A stretch of 64,000 nucleotides of DNA from Aporhodopirellula rubra (GTDB taxonomy: Bacteria; Planctomycetota; Planctomycetia; Pirellulales; Pirellulaceae), in the NCBI RefSeq assembly GCF_014192335.1, contig NZ_JACHXU010000004.1, forward strand, positions 351,414 to 415,413, given 5' to 3'. The position numbers were made by a program, and so were the translations under genes. Of this stretch, positions 1 through 9,466 are shown one piece after another. The notes below the pieces were generated by a model that saw nothing but the letters and a program-made list of their open reading frames with translations, was not told where the DNA came from and made no database searches. Each line of letters starts with the position of its first letter. Positions within the stretch are counted from its first letter, which is position 1.

Positions 1-3000
1 CGCGTTGTCCACTCGCGATTGTACCTTGGTCTTCAAGGCCATCGGGTCCATCCCCGGAGCGGCGGCCAACCGCACCTCGACAAAACTGCCTCGCGACCCT
101 GGTGCGAAATCGTTGGTGGCGGCCCCGCTGTCGGTTGCAGGCGGAACGGACGCGATTCGCAACAACAGCCCGCCACACTCGGGAACCAACGTCGACTGAA
201 CCCACTGCAAGAGCGTCGGCGCCGTTTGCTCGACCCACGCTCGCGCGTCGGCGATCAAGAAATTGGGTTGCGTTAGCATCGTGACCGCGTCGGTTGATTC
301 GGCCGACACCCACAACTCTTCGAGCAATCGAGGCAACAACACCGGCGCCCCTTCGACCTCGGCGACCTGAGTGATCTGTGCGATCGAGCCGACCGCGAAC
401 GCATCGACGAGCTGATCATTCGGCGCCCCGGTTCCGGACGAACCTTCGTTCGCGGCCGAGGCATTTGAAACGGCGGCATTTGAATTTGCCGACACCGCGT
501 AGTGAGGATAGAACGCATCGCTGCCCGGATCATCACCCGCGTACAGTTTGATCCCGCCGGGCAACTGGGCCATCGAAACGCCCCACGCTTCGGTGAGTTC
601 ATCGAGCGGACGAGGTGCTTTCATGTGAACCGCTAGCGCTACTTCGGGCACACCGCCTCGTCCGGGAAACCATGCCATCGCAATCATGCGGATATCATCG
701 AGCGGCATCGCGATCCGCTTTTGCAACCGTTCAATCACCGGCGCGAGTTCAGGATCGAACACGTCACGCAGTCCGGTTGAATTGAGATGAGCCAAATCAA
801 ACGTCAGGATCGCGGCTGGACCGGGCGGCAACAAAATGGTCGACGGCACGGATGAGTTCGGTGGCGTCTTGCCATCGGCTGCAATCGCAGAAGGTGGCGC
901 CCACAACATCGCAGGATCCGAAACCAACTCGATCGTGTCGGTCTCAGACGACTCGGCAGGCCGCCTCGATGGGACGGGGCGATTCGTAGCCGGGTTGGAC
1001 GCAGGTCGCGTTCCCGTGACCGATGGGATCACCGCGGGGATACGAGGGCGAACCCGTTTGGCAACCGGTTGAGGTGCGTTCGGATCCTGGAGAGCGAGCG
1101 CGATGATCAACAGAAAAATTGGAATCCACAAACTCCCCAGCACAAACCACGCCGTCCGGCGCCGCCCCGAACGTCGCCGCACCGCGGCCTGCTTGGGTTG
1201 GTCGGCGAGCAACACCGAGTCAGAACTCTGAGTCGACGCGACAGCCGCCTGCACGACCGCAGCCTGAACCGGGGCTGTTTCATTCACGCCACCCCGCGAG
1301 TCCGCCGATGCGTCGGAAATAGGCTCGGACGCAGACTGCGCCGGCACACCAGTGAAACTCGGCACGCCAGTGGAACCCTCTAAGCCAGAGGAACCCCACA
1401 AGCCAGCGGAATGTTGCGTGCCAACAGATTGAGACGTCTCCGATTGGGTTGCAGCGGATGTGGGCTTCTTCGATTCAGACGTGGGGTCTTCCGATACAAC
1501 GGCGGACGGCGAGGCAGTTGGCCCGTCCTTGCGAACGGATTTCGGTTCGACCGCATGTTTAGCGTCGACCGCGGGTTTCGCGTCGGCGTCGGGTTTCGCG
1601 TCAGCGTCGGGTTTCGCCTTAACCGTCGTAGCAGGCTGTTGCTCTGACTTCGGTTTCGAACCGGACTTCCGCTGGACGTCCGCTACCGGTTCTCGCTCGA
1701 CCGCAGCGGGTCGTTCGGACTTGGTGGACCGTTCGGACTCAGCGGATCGCTTGGCTTCGGCGGGCTGATCGGGCACCGTGACGGCAGGTGGCGTCGGTGG
1801 GGACGACTTTGCCTTCGGCGCGGAACTTCCCGCTGACGCGACGACGTTTGATGACGATGCTGGATCCGATGACTTAGCGGGCGGCTTGCTCGTCGCGACC
1901 GAGGCCGCTTTCTTTTCCGCAACCGGAACGGCTGCCTTCAGCGCGGTCGTGAACGCATCCAGGGTCGGAAATCTCGCGGCGGGATCTTTCGCTAACGCAT
2001 AACCGAGCACTCGCAACAGCGGATCTCCCGCGGCCCCCTTGGCGACCGCTTCGCTTAATTCGGGAGGCTCGAAACGGAGTTGCCGAGAACGAATCTGTTC
2101 GTCCTTCGCCGCCGCAAAAGCATGCCGGCCGAACCGTAGCCGGTACGCCAAAGATCCCAACGCATAAACGCATTGGGATTCGAGCGAACTCGCACCGACG
2201 GCGCCGCCTCCACTCGCACTGTTTGCGGACAGCGTTTCAGGAGCGGCATACAAAAAGCGAGACTCATTCGTCGCGATCGTGTTCTGAGAATCGAACACGT
2301 CCGCCGATAGATAGTCCGCAGGATCGATCCACAGCATCGGATCGCGTCCAGGCGTTTCATCAATCCAAATCCGATCCGGCGAGGGCATCGGTGGATACGC
2401 AAACGCACCGGTTCCTTGAGACGAGAACGCCGACAATGTCGCGGCCAATGATTCGATCAGCCGTGCGATCTCCGGCGCGGCCCAGCTCGTGCCGCTGGAA
2501 GAATCCGCCACACGCATCTGTTCGCTCAACGTTTGCCCCGGCTTCATCTTCGCGAACACCGCGACCGCATCGAGCGACGTGTCCAGCGGGATCGTTGTCG
2601 GGCGATCACCCAGCGGCGCCCCCACCAAAGCCATCAATTCCGTCTCCGGAATTCCGGGGCCACGCAGCCCCGTTATCGCGCGGAGCGTATCGCCGTCTTC
2701 CGGTGTCAATCGCGAGGGAACGATCTGCAACACGATGCCCGGTTCGTCCGGATACGAATCGTGGGTCACCGGTGTCCATCTGGAAAAGGGCACAGGCGGC
2801 ATTTCCGCGGACTGCGTAAGCGGTGCGATCCTTAAAACCGGAAACCGGCCCGGTGATTTTTCGCTCGCGGGATCCGCCCCCGCAAGCGATCTATTGAGCA
2901 GGCACGATGCTTGGAAGGGCAATAACTCCCCCCTATCGATCAACCACTTTGCCAACTGCACCGCGTCGGTGGGCGGCTTTGAGCCGTGTTCTTTGGCGTA

Positions 3001-3087
3001 ATCCGCCGCCCACTGCCGTGGCACCGACGAATCTGCCAAACCACTTTGAATCAAGCGTTTCCAGAAATCGACGAGAGAGAGCGGCAT
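1..3087 (-). CDS. Pseudokinase-like single-pass membrane protein, 3' end outside window
   Basis: The reading frame is open from an ATG at 3087 to base 1 without a stop, 1029 codons, so the C-terminus lies outside the window. The first 65 residues (SLVDFWKRLIQSGL, then LLPFQASCLL) resemble the segment that precedes kinase domains in planctomycete Ser/Thr kinases. The next 270 residues keep the kinase C-lobe outline: YAAPETLS near residue 275 as the APE motif, VYALGSLAYRLRFGRHAF as subdomain IX, and a last block ending AARFPTLDAFTTAL. I see no glycine loop, VAIK lysine, HRD or DFG, so it is probably catalytically dead. A Pro/Lys/Ser-rich linker with repeats of AKPDAD follows. One transmembrane helix lies at about 645-666, then a large domain that is probably outside the cytoplasm. 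It is divergent from glgA. The kinase ancestry is inferred from motif order; the function is unknown. Confidence 0.75.
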   Translation of the reverse strand, partial: MPLSLVDFWKRLIQSGLADSSVPRQWAADYAKEHGSKPPTDAVQLAKWLIDRGELLPFQASCLLNRSLAGADPASEKSPGRFPVLRIAPLTQSAEMPPVPFSRWTPVTHDSYPDEPGIVLQIVPSRLTPEDGDTLRAITGLRGPGIPETELMALVGAPLGDRPTTIPLDTSLDAVAVFAKMKPGQTLSEQMRVADSSSGTSWAAPEIARLIESLAATLSAFSSQGTGAFAYPPMPSPDRIWIDETPGRDPMLWIDPADYLSADVFDSQNTIATNESRFLYAAPETLSANSASGGGAVGASSLESQCVYALGSLAYRLRFGRHAFAAAKDEQIRSRQLRFEPPELSEAVAKGAAGDPLLRVLGYALAKDPAARFPTLDAFTTALKAAVPVAEKKAASVATSKPPAKSSDPASSSNVVASAGSSAPKAKSSPPTPPAVTVPDQPAEAKRSAESERSTKSERPAAVEREPVADVQRKSGSKPKSEQQPATTVKAKPDADAKPDADAKPAVDAKHAVEPKSVRKDGPTASPSAVVSEDPTSESKKPTSAATQSETSQSVGTQHSAGLWGSSGLEGSTGVPSFTGVPAQSASEPISDASADSRGGVNETAPVQAAVVQAAVASTQSSDSVLLADQPKQAAVRRRSGRRRTAWFVLGSLWIPIFLLIIALALQDPNAPQPVAKRVRPRIPAVIPSVTGTRPASNPATNRPVPSRRPAESSETDTIELVSDPAMLWAPPSAIAADGKTPPNSSVPSTILLPPGPAAILTFDLAHLNSTGLRDVFDPELAPVIERLQKRIAMPLDDIRMIAMAWFPGRGGVPEVALAVHMKAPRPLDELTEAWGVSMAQLPGGIKLYAGDDPGSDAFYPHYAVSANSNAAVSNASAANEGSSGTGAPNDQLVDAFAVGSIAQITQVAEVEGAPVLLPRLLEELWVSAESTDAVTMLTQPNFLIADARAWVEQTAPTLLQWVQSTLVPECGGLLLRIASVPPATDSGAATNDFAPGSRGSFVEVRLAAAPGMDPMALKTKVQSRVDNA

Positions 3088-3338
3088 AAATTGCGATGGG
3101 GGAACGGTTGAAAAGGGTTCAGTGGGGGATCTTCGTGGTACAACATCTCATCCTATGATTCCCTTAGTCTATTGTGTGCCGTGATGTTTTGCGGCGCCGG
3201 ATCGAATCGGGAGCCCCAAAAACATGGGCTTTGTGCCGCCCCGACACGATTTTGAGGCCGGTTCCGTCGCTTGACGGCCGAGAGTTAATACATCTTTGCT
3301 TTGCATTCCCTCCATCATTGCCACACCCCGGTGTTATT

Positions 3339-4826
3339 TTGAACATCGTCTACCTAACGACGGAATCCGTCCCTTTCGCGAAAACAGGCGGACTCGCCGA
3401 TGTCTGCGGCACGCTCCCGAGTGTCGTTGCCGCAAACGGCCATCAGTGCTCGGTCATCATGCCCGCGTTCGATTCCATCCGCCGCTCGTCGATGCCGATC
3501 GAACGAACCGATATCAGTTTTGCGATCGACATGCCGTCGGACCGGATCGTCGGTGGCCGCGTTCTCAAAAGCACGCTCCCCGGAGGGAACGTCCCGGTCT
3601 ACTTCATCGATCAGCCGCAGTACTACTCGCGGCCGTTTCTCTATGGCGACAAACACGGCGACTACCGTGACAACGCCGAACGGTTCATCTTCTTCTGCCG
3701 GGCCGCCATTGAATTGATGAAACGCCTCGGCAAACGAGTCGACCTGGTTCAGTGCAATGATTGGCAGACGGCAATCGTTCCCGCGTTGATTCAGAACGGC
3801 GTGGGCGGACTCCCCATCGAAACGCCAACCATTCTTTCGATTCACAATCTGGCCTACCAAGGTTCATTTTCTGCCGAAGCCTTCCCGCTCACAGGACTGC
3901 CGTGGGACCGCTTCCGCAGTGAGTCGTTCGAGTTCTACGGCGGCCTGAACTTTCTCAAAACCGGCATCGTCACCGCCGACCACGTCTGCACGGTCAGCCC
4001 GACGTACGCCCGCGAGATCAAAACGCCGGTACACGGATGCGGCCTCGACCCGATCCTGCGGAGCCTCGGCGATCGTGTCAGCGGCATCATCAATGGCATC
4101 GACACCGACATTTGGAATCCCGCCAAGGACGTGCACTTGGTCCGCAACTACGACGTGGACAGTTGGGAAAACGGGAAGCTCGAAAACAAGCTCGCGTTAC
4201 AGGCCGAAATGAACCTGCCCAGCGACCCGGACGTGCCGCTGATCGGACTCGTCGGCCGCCTCGCAGAGCAGAAGGGATGGGACCTGATTCTACCGGTCAT
4301 GCGGGAACACCTGCGTGAAGGACGCCCAACCCAGTGGGCCGTGCTCGGCAGCGGTGACCCCGTTATCGAGAGCGAATTGCGTTGGCTCAAAGAGGAACAC
4401 CCCGACCAACTCGCCGCTCATATCGGGTTCAGCGATCCGTTGGCGCACCGCATCGAAGCGTCGAGTGATCTGTTCGTCATGCCGAGCCGATACGAGCCCT
4501 GTGGTTTGAATCAGTTATACAGTCTGCGCTATGGAACGGTTTGCGTTGTGACGGCAACGGGCGGTCTAGCCGATACGATCGTTGATACGACCGGCGAAAC
4601 CATCGCCAACGGAACCGCATCTGGTTTTCATCTTCGCTCCTACGATGCCGCATCTTTGGACCGAGCGATTGGGGACGCACTGCGGCTACGTTTCCACGAA
4701 AAAGAAATTTGGAAAAAAATTGTTTCGCACGGGATGACGCGTGACTGGTCATGGCGGAAGAGTGCTTCCCAATATATTGACCTCTACGCGCGGACGATTT
4801 CCCTTAAACGCAGGGTGGCAAAATAG
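3339..4826 (+). CDS. glgA: Glycogen synthase (GT5)
   Basis: This enzyme transfers glucose from ADP-glucose (or UDP-glucose) to the growing end of glycogen in the cytoplasm. The protein starts NIVYLTTESVPFAKTGGLAD, and the KTGGL at residues 15-19 is the family's nucleotide-sugar binding motif. The second Rossmann domain begins at IGLVGRLAEQKGWD, and the C-terminal active-site strip reads PSRYEPCGLNQLYSLRYGT, close to the E. coli enzyme. I chose the TTG at 3339 because it puts the conserved N-terminus at residue 2 and gives 495 residues, the normal length. An in-frame GTG at 3174 would add 55 residues with no family resemblance. No strong ribosome binding site is visible. The gap 3088-3338 to the divergent gene should hold promoters for both, and contains a small inverted repeat at 3212-3230. 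Confidence 0.9.
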   Translation: MNIVYLTTESVPFAKTGGLADVCGTLPSVVAANGHQCSVIMPAFDSIRRSSMPIERTDISFAIDMPSDRIVGGRVLKSTLPGGNVPVYFIDQPQYYSRPFLYGDKHGDYRDNAERFIFFCRAAIELMKRLGKRVDLVQCNDWQTAIVPALIQNGVGGLPIETPTILSIHNLAYQGSFSAEAFPLTGLPWDRFRSESFEFYGGLNFLKTGIVTADHVCTVSPTYAREIKTPVHGCGLDPILRSLGDRVSGIINGIDTDIWNPAKDVHLVRNYDVDSWENGKLENKLALQAEMNLPSDPDVPLIGLVGRLAEQKGWDLILPVMREHLREGRPTQWAVLGSGDPVIESELRWLKEEHPDQLAAHIGFSDPLAHRIEASSDLFVMPSRYEPCGLNQLYSLRYGTVCVVTATGGLADTIVDTTGETIANGTASGFHLRSYDAASLDRAIGDALRLRFHEKEIWKKIVSHGMTRDWSWRKSASQYIDLYARTISLKRRVAK

Positions 4827-4986
4827 CCATCGGACGTGGAGTCGCCCGGTTGAAAAATGCAAGCATTTTCCCCCCTAGCAGGCAACGAAATTTCCGTAGA
4901 ATGAAGTACCCCCCTTCTGCTACGTTGCCCCGCTTCAGGCAAGAGCGTGTTCGCTCCGCCGTTAGCATTTAACATTGGACGCTTCC

Positions 4987-6708
4987 ATGGCTATCACTCG
5001 CGTCGAACTGAACGCCGACCGTCTCCGGCATCGACGTGACAATAGACAGCTTCGCGCGAGCCACCGCGACCAACGATATCTCGAAGGCGACACGCTCGCC
5101 AACGCATCGGCTGAAACGCGTCCCACCCCCAATCCAGCGAAACCCGATTCGGATTCGCCGACACCTCAGAAGGATTCGGGCAACGCGAACAATCCCGTTT
5201 CTCAGCGTGTCAATCGCCACCGAATCGACTCGACCGACAGCCGCCTCTACGACCTCAAGGCGGTCTTTTCCGGAGCCACCGCGTCCGATTCCGAAGACGC
5301 ATCTGCCACCCGAACACAGAGCATGCCCCCTTCCGGATTGGAAGCCGCACCGACGGACGAACCCATCGGTGTCGAACGCGGTTTGCAAATGCGTTTCACC
5401 CCCGAAACTAACCTTCGCCGCGAAGCCCCCGAGAAGCGGTCCGCTGGCGATGCCGCACAGGAAACCTCTACGTCCAAAGACCCCAAAGTCGGCCAATCTC
5501 GCCTCGACTTGATCACGGGGGAATGGACTTGGTTTGCGACCACGCGATCCCAACGCCCCGATCAATTCGGCAACGTGATCGTCAAACCGACCGAGGAGAT
5601 CGACTGCCCTTTTTGTGCCGGCGAGGAACACCGAACCCCCAATCCGGTCTGGGTCGCCAGTGTCGAGGGAGAACACGATCCTCACGGTGCCCCGAATCAC
5701 GACTCCGCCGAGAACGCCGTCGACTGGTCCGTTCGCGTGGTTCCCAACCTATATCCCGCCGTCACCCGTCTCGAAGACGCGGGTGTGGCCGTCCCGCCAA
5801 ACCAGGACGACAGCGAGCGACAGGCGGAAAAAGACGCGATGCCTGCGTCGGCCCGCCTTCATCGTTCCAGCGGTTCGTACACTTCGTGCAGTCACCACGC
5901 TCAGGCGATCTACAACGACAGCCGTGCGTTTTCCAAAGGTTCATCGACAGGCAAACTGTTCCCGAGCGAAGCCGCCATGGGCGGACACGAAGTCATCATC
6001 GAAGCCCCTCGGCACACCGAATCGCTCGGCGAACTGAACACTTCTGAAATCGCTCTTGTCTTCGCCGCATACGCCGATCGAATCCGCTACTGGCGGAGCG
6101 TCCCCGGCGTACAACACGTCAGCATTTTCAAGAACGTCGGCCGTGATGCGGGCGCGTCGCTTCAACACAGCCACAGCCAACTAATCGCGACCAACCGAGT
6201 TCCCGCACTCGTCCAACAAGTCACACGACGACTGCAAGCCCATCACGCACGCGTCGGATCGTGCTTGCAATGCGACCTAATTCGCGGTGAAATCGAAGAG
6301 AAATCGCGTCTCGTCAGCCAGACGGACTCCTTCGTTGCCTACTGCCCCTTCGCCAGTCGCTTCCCGATGCAGGTGCGGCTGACCTCGAAAGAACACATGC
6401 CGTGCTTCAGCAATCTGCATGATCGCCCGCTCGCGGAGTTAGCTCGCTTGGCTCTCCGAGTGGTTCGCTGGCTCGAAGCTCTCCGACCAGGCACCGCGTA
6501 CAACATGCTCGTTCACACCTGCCCCGTCGATTTCCAAGGCGCCATGGAATCACAGCACTGGGCGATCGACATTTTCCCTCGGATGTCCAGGTTGGCCGGA
6601 TTCGAATTGGCGACCGGTGCGATGATCAATCCGATCTACCCCGAGACTGCTGCGAAGGCCTACCGAGCACAAGCACGACTCAGCGACCCCCGCTTTGTGC
6701 TACGCTAG
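4987..6708 (+). CDS. GalT/ADP-glucose-phosphorylase-like HIT nucleotidyltransferase with long N-terminal extension
   Basis: The C-terminal 400 residues belong to the galactose-1-phosphate uridylyltransferase family of the HIT superfamily. They begin LDLITGEWTWFATTRSQRPD, carry a metal-type CPFC pair, then VRVVPNLYPAV, GGHEVIIEAPRH, and the catalytic HSHSQ at residues 394-398, which corresponds to HPHSQ in GalT. The first 165 residues are Ser/Thr/Pro/Asp-rich, look disordered and match nothing I recognise. I use the ATG at 4987; an in-frame TTG at 4975 adds four residues. The gene follows glgA by 160 bp and precedes queA by 3 bp. Next to glgA, a role in sugar-phosphate/nucleotide-sugar exchange is likely, but whether it acts on UDP-glucose/galactose-1-P or as an ADP-glucose phosphorylase cannot be decided from sequence alone. 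Confidence 0.82.
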   Translation: MAITRVELNADRLRHRRDNRQLRASHRDQRYLEGDTLANASAETRPTPNPAKPDSDSPTPQKDSGNANNPVSQRVNRHRIDSTDSRLYDLKAVFSGATASDSEDASATRTQSMPPSGLEAAPTDEPIGVERGLQMRFTPETNLRREAPEKRSAGDAAQETSTSKDPKVGQSRLDLITGEWTWFATTRSQRPDQFGNVIVKPTEEIDCPFCAGEEHRTPNPVWVASVEGEHDPHGAPNHDSAENAVDWSVRVVPNLYPAVTRLEDAGVAVPPNQDDSERQAEKDAMPASARLHRSSGSYTSCSHHAQAIYNDSRAFSKGSSTGKLFPSEAAMGGHEVIIEAPRHTESLGELNTSEIALVFAAYADRIRYWRSVPGVQHVSIFKNVGRDAGASLQHSHSQLIATNRVPALVQQVTRRLQAHHARVGSCLQCDLIRGEIEEKSRLVSQTDSFVAYCPFASRFPMQVRLTSKEHMPCFSNLHDRPLAELARLALRVVRWLEALRPGTAYNMLVHTCPVDFQGAMESQHWAIDIFPRMSRLAGFELATGAMINPIYPETAAKAYRAQARLSDPRFVLR

Positions 6709-6711
6709 GAC

Positions 6712-7815
6712 ATGCATTCACTCAACCTCTATGATTACCAGCTCCCACGCGAGCTGATCGCCCAGGAACCGCTCCGCAATCGTGTCGACGCACGCCTGAT
6801 GCTCGTCAACCGTGCCGACGGAACGATCGAACATCACCACGTGCGCGACCTGCCCGAGCTCCTGCGAGCCGAAGACTCTCTCGTGCTCAATAATTCGCGA
6901 GTCGTCCCCGCGCGACTGATCGGATACCGCACCCGCACCGAAGGACGCTGGCAAGGACTTTTCCTCCGCAGCGATCCGGAGTCGGGCGTCTGGGAACTGC
7001 TCACCAAGACCCGTGGCACGCTGAAAACCGGCGAAACGATCACGCTGCAGGATCGCGATGCACGCGACGGGGGCAAACTCGAAGTCATCGGCCGAGACAA
7101 CGAAGGTCACCTGCTCGTCCGCCCACTCCCCGACTCCGTGCAACTCGACGACGCACTGTCGGGACACGAGTCATCCCCGACACGGTGGCTCGAACGGTTC
7201 GGCCGCGTTCCGATTCCGCCATACATTCGAGACGGACGGATGGTCGACGCCGACCTGATCAATTACCAAACCGTCTTCGCGAGCAAACGGGAAGAAGACA
7301 AAGCCAGCGTCGCGGCCCCCACCGCGGGACTGCACTTCACCGAGAATCTGCTCAAGAACATCACCAAAGGCCAAACGTCCATCCACGAGGTCACGCTCCA
7401 CGTCGGGATCGGCACCTTCCGACCGATCGAGTCCGAAAACATCGACGACCACCACATGCATCATGAATGGGGACGAATCGATGCTGACACTTGCGAAAGC
7501 ATCCGCGCGCGACGGGCCGCCGGCGGTCGATGCGTCGCCGTTGGCACCACCAGCGTTCGGGTACTCGAAAGCAGCGTGGCGGCCAATTCCGGTGAACTGA
7601 AAGAATGGACGGGAGCGACCAATCTGTTCATCAAACCGCCGTATCAATTCGGCGCCGTCGACGCACTGATGACCAACTTTCACCTTCCCAAGAGCTCGCT
7701 GCTCGTCCTCGTCAGCGCCTTGGCGGGGCGAGACTTGATCCGGCAAGCGTACCAGGAAGCCATCGACGCTGAATACCGCTTCTTCAGCTACGGCGACGCC
7801 ATGCTGATCATCTAG
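6712..7815 (+). CDS. queA: tRNA preQ1(34) S-adenosylmethionine ribosyltransferase-isomerase
   Basis: QueA transfers and isomerises the ribosyl part of S-adenosylmethionine onto 7-aminomethyl-7-deazaguanine in tRNA, making epoxyqueuosine. The 367 residues are the usual length and the family blocks appear in order: the start YDYQLPRELIAQEPL, DSLVLNNSRVVPARL, the central RVPIPPYIRDGR, VAAPTAGLHFT, VGIGTFRPI, and the C-terminal TNFHLPKSSLLVLVSALAGR. It starts with ATG three bases after the stop of the GalT-like gene, so the two are probably cotranscribed. That pairing has no obvious metabolic logic. Confidence 0.96.
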   Translation: MHSLNLYDYQLPRELIAQEPLRNRVDARLMLVNRADGTIEHHHVRDLPELLRAEDSLVLNNSRVVPARLIGYRTRTEGRWQGLFLRSDPESGVWELLTKTRGTLKTGETITLQDRDARDGGKLEVIGRDNEGHLLVRPLPDSVQLDDALSGHESSPTRWLERFGRVPIPPYIRDGRMVDADLINYQTVFASKREEDKASVAAPTAGLHFTENLLKNITKGQTSIHEVTLHVGIGTFRPIESENIDDHHMHHEWGRIDADTCESIRARRAAGGRCVAVGTTSVRVLESSVAANSGELKEWTGATNLFIKPPYQFGAVDALMTNFHLPKSSLLVLVSALAGRDLIRQAYQEAIDAEYRFFSYGDAMLII

Positions 7816-7946
7816 AACGTCTCGGTATTCGCGGTAGTCACAGTCCCCAAACGGTGGACCTTATTCGGGCGAACGCAGCGACCTAAAAAACCTACGGCAT
7901 TTGCGGCAACGCTCTCGTTGCTGAAAAACTCTCAGCGCAAAAGGGA

Positions 7947-7985
7947 AGGGCCATGGTGAAGCCCTCCCTGCCTCACCATGGCCCT
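7947..7985. terminator. Perfect 13-bp inverted repeat between convergent genes, possible terminator
   Basis: AGGGCCATGGTGA at 7947-7959 is followed by a 13-base loop and then its exact reverse complement at 7973-7985. It lies between queA (+) and the minus-strand gene ending at 8279, where a bidirectional terminator would be expected. No T-run follows on either strand, so it is not a textbook intrinsic terminator; a protein site or an RNA-stabilising stem is also possible. The rest of the 463-bp gap 7816-8278 shows no gene that I can support. Confidence 0.45.
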
Positions 7986-8278
7986 ATCAATGCTGGAACG
8001 ATGGCACCGATCGTTCCGCCCTCCCAATCCATGGTACCTCTAGTATCGGACCACCAAGGTCGGATCCTTCAGAAGAAATTGGCAGAGCGGCAACTTTTCG
8101 GCTCGAAAACGCAAAAAGCTGAATATTGGCTCACCTTCACGATCGGCCCCATCCTGGCACTCGCCCCGGCCTTCAAACCATGAACGGCACTGAGCGAGAA
8201 AGCAATGACCGCGAAAGCAATGACCGCGAAATCGCTCTCGCCATCGATGGGCGAGCGCGACGTAAAAAGAAGTGCGAA

Positions 8279-8500
8279 CTACGCGAGGTAGAAGTCGTTC
8301 GCGGGTGCGACCATCGAAGTGGTCGACGGGCGAGCGGTGTTGGTCTTGTAGTAATCCGGAGCCCAACGGTTCAGCTCCATGTACATCGCCACAACAGCAA
8401 TGATCATGAACAGCATCGCCAACAGCAACATCACGGTAAAGACACTCGCGGGACGTTTCCCCGCCCCAGGACTACTCGATGGTTGTGTCGACACGATCAC
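8279..8500 (-). CDS. Small single-pass membrane protein, unknown function
   Basis: This 73-residue protein has a short Ser/Pro-rich start, one strong hydrophobic helix at about residues 20-40 (SVFTVMLLLAMLFMIIAVVA) and a short polar tail containing ELNRWAPDYY. It starts at the GTG at 8500 or the second GTG at 8494. Either start overlaps the end of the upstream gene, which stops at 8472, suggesting translational coupling. I do not recognise a family. The overlap and shared membrane character suggest that it works with the coiled-coil membrane protein upstream. Confidence 0.7.
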   Translation of the reverse strand: MIVSTQPSSSPGAGKRPASVFTVMLLLAMLFMIIAVVAMYMELNRWAPDYYKTNTARPSTTSMVAPANDFYLA

Positions 8501-9308
8501 CCTCCTGAATCGTTCCTTCGCTGTAATCGTTCAATATCTCCGCGACCGAACGATCTGGCTCTGTTTCACGCACCCGCAAACGGGTCACGTAACGGCCACC
8601 ACGAGTTACCTCGAGGAAGTGGCCTTCCCGGAGACCATCGTCATATCCGATCGAAATCTCGACTAATTTCCGAGGTCGGTTGATCACCAAAACGCTGCCG
8701 TTGCGTTCCGGCGGTGCACCATCGAGCGGGTCATTCATGTTCAGCCCCGCTGCGTCGACCACTTCTTTGTACCGGGTGACCTGAGCGAGCAGTTGATCGT
8801 TGCGATCTTCCTGCAACTGGACAATTCCACGCAACGCGTTCATATCGTCGGTCAGCTTCAGTGTTTCGGCGAACAGCGTGTCACGATCCTGCTGTTCTTT
8901 GCGGATCTGTGCACGCAGAAGCGTCGTTTCAGCGGTTAACTTCTCGAGTTCTTCCGCACGACTGCGGTCGAGCTGTGCCAATTCGGTGTTTTTGGCTTGA
9001 AGCTGCTGGACGGTCGCTTCGCTCTCGCGAAGTTGTGATTCGAGCTGATCGAGCTGCGTTTGCAGTGCGGCGAGGGCGGTGCGTCGAGCCGCTTTTTCGC
9101 GGTCCAACTCTGCCTGCGTCCGAGCACGGGCTTCGCGAAGCTGATCGTTGGTTCGTTCGTAAGACTCGATCTGAGCCTTCAAACCGTCATCGGCGAGGAC
9201 CATGTCACGCCAGTTACGGTGAGAAGCATTGACCGCCAGGGCCAAAACCATGAACACCACACTGAGCAGCAAGATCAAAACCGAGAAGGATTTCCCGAGT
9301 AGATTCAT
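8472..9308 (-). CDS. Membrane-anchored coiled-coil protein, unknown function
   Basis: This 278-residue protein has an N-terminal membrane anchor or uncleaved signal (SVLILLLSVVFMVLALAV, about residues 8-25). A long Glu/Gln/Arg-rich heptad region follows at about 40-165 and should form a coiled coil. The C-terminal domain (about 190-278) contains NRPRKLVEISIGYDDGLREG and RVRETEPDRSVAEIL, a beta-rich segment. The small membrane protein gene overlaps its 3' end by 29 bp, so the two form an operon. I cannot assign a function; a structural envelope or division role is only a guess from the architecture. Confidence 0.8.
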   Translation of the reverse strand: MNLLGKSFSVLILLLSVVFMVLALAVNASHRNWRDMVLADDGLKAQIESYERTNDQLREARARTQAELDREKAARRTALAALQTQLDQLESQLRESEATVQQLQAKNTELAQLDRSRAEELEKLTAETTLLRAQIRKEQQDRDTLFAETLKLTDDMNALRGIVQLQEDRNDQLLAQVTRYKEVVDAAGLNMNDPLDGAPPERNGSVLVINRPRKLVEISIGYDDGLREGHFLEVTRGGRYVTRLRVRETEPDRSVAEILNDYSEGTIQEGDRVDTTIE

Positions 9309-9466
9309 GGGAAAGTGGTTCCAAGGAGACGAGAGAAAAGGGGTAAGGCGGGTAGCAAGCGGAAATTATAATTGACGAAAAAAAGAGGTGTCAACAAAAT
9401 TGGCGCTTTTGACGCTCAGGGGGACAGGCAATTTAGGCGAGCGTGGAAGTATAACGGTTAACGGGA

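Noticed and set aside
273..2408. Several plus- and minus-strand open frames inside the pseudokinase gene
   Set aside because: They are out-of-frame shadows of one continuous minus-strand frame from 3087 to base 1.
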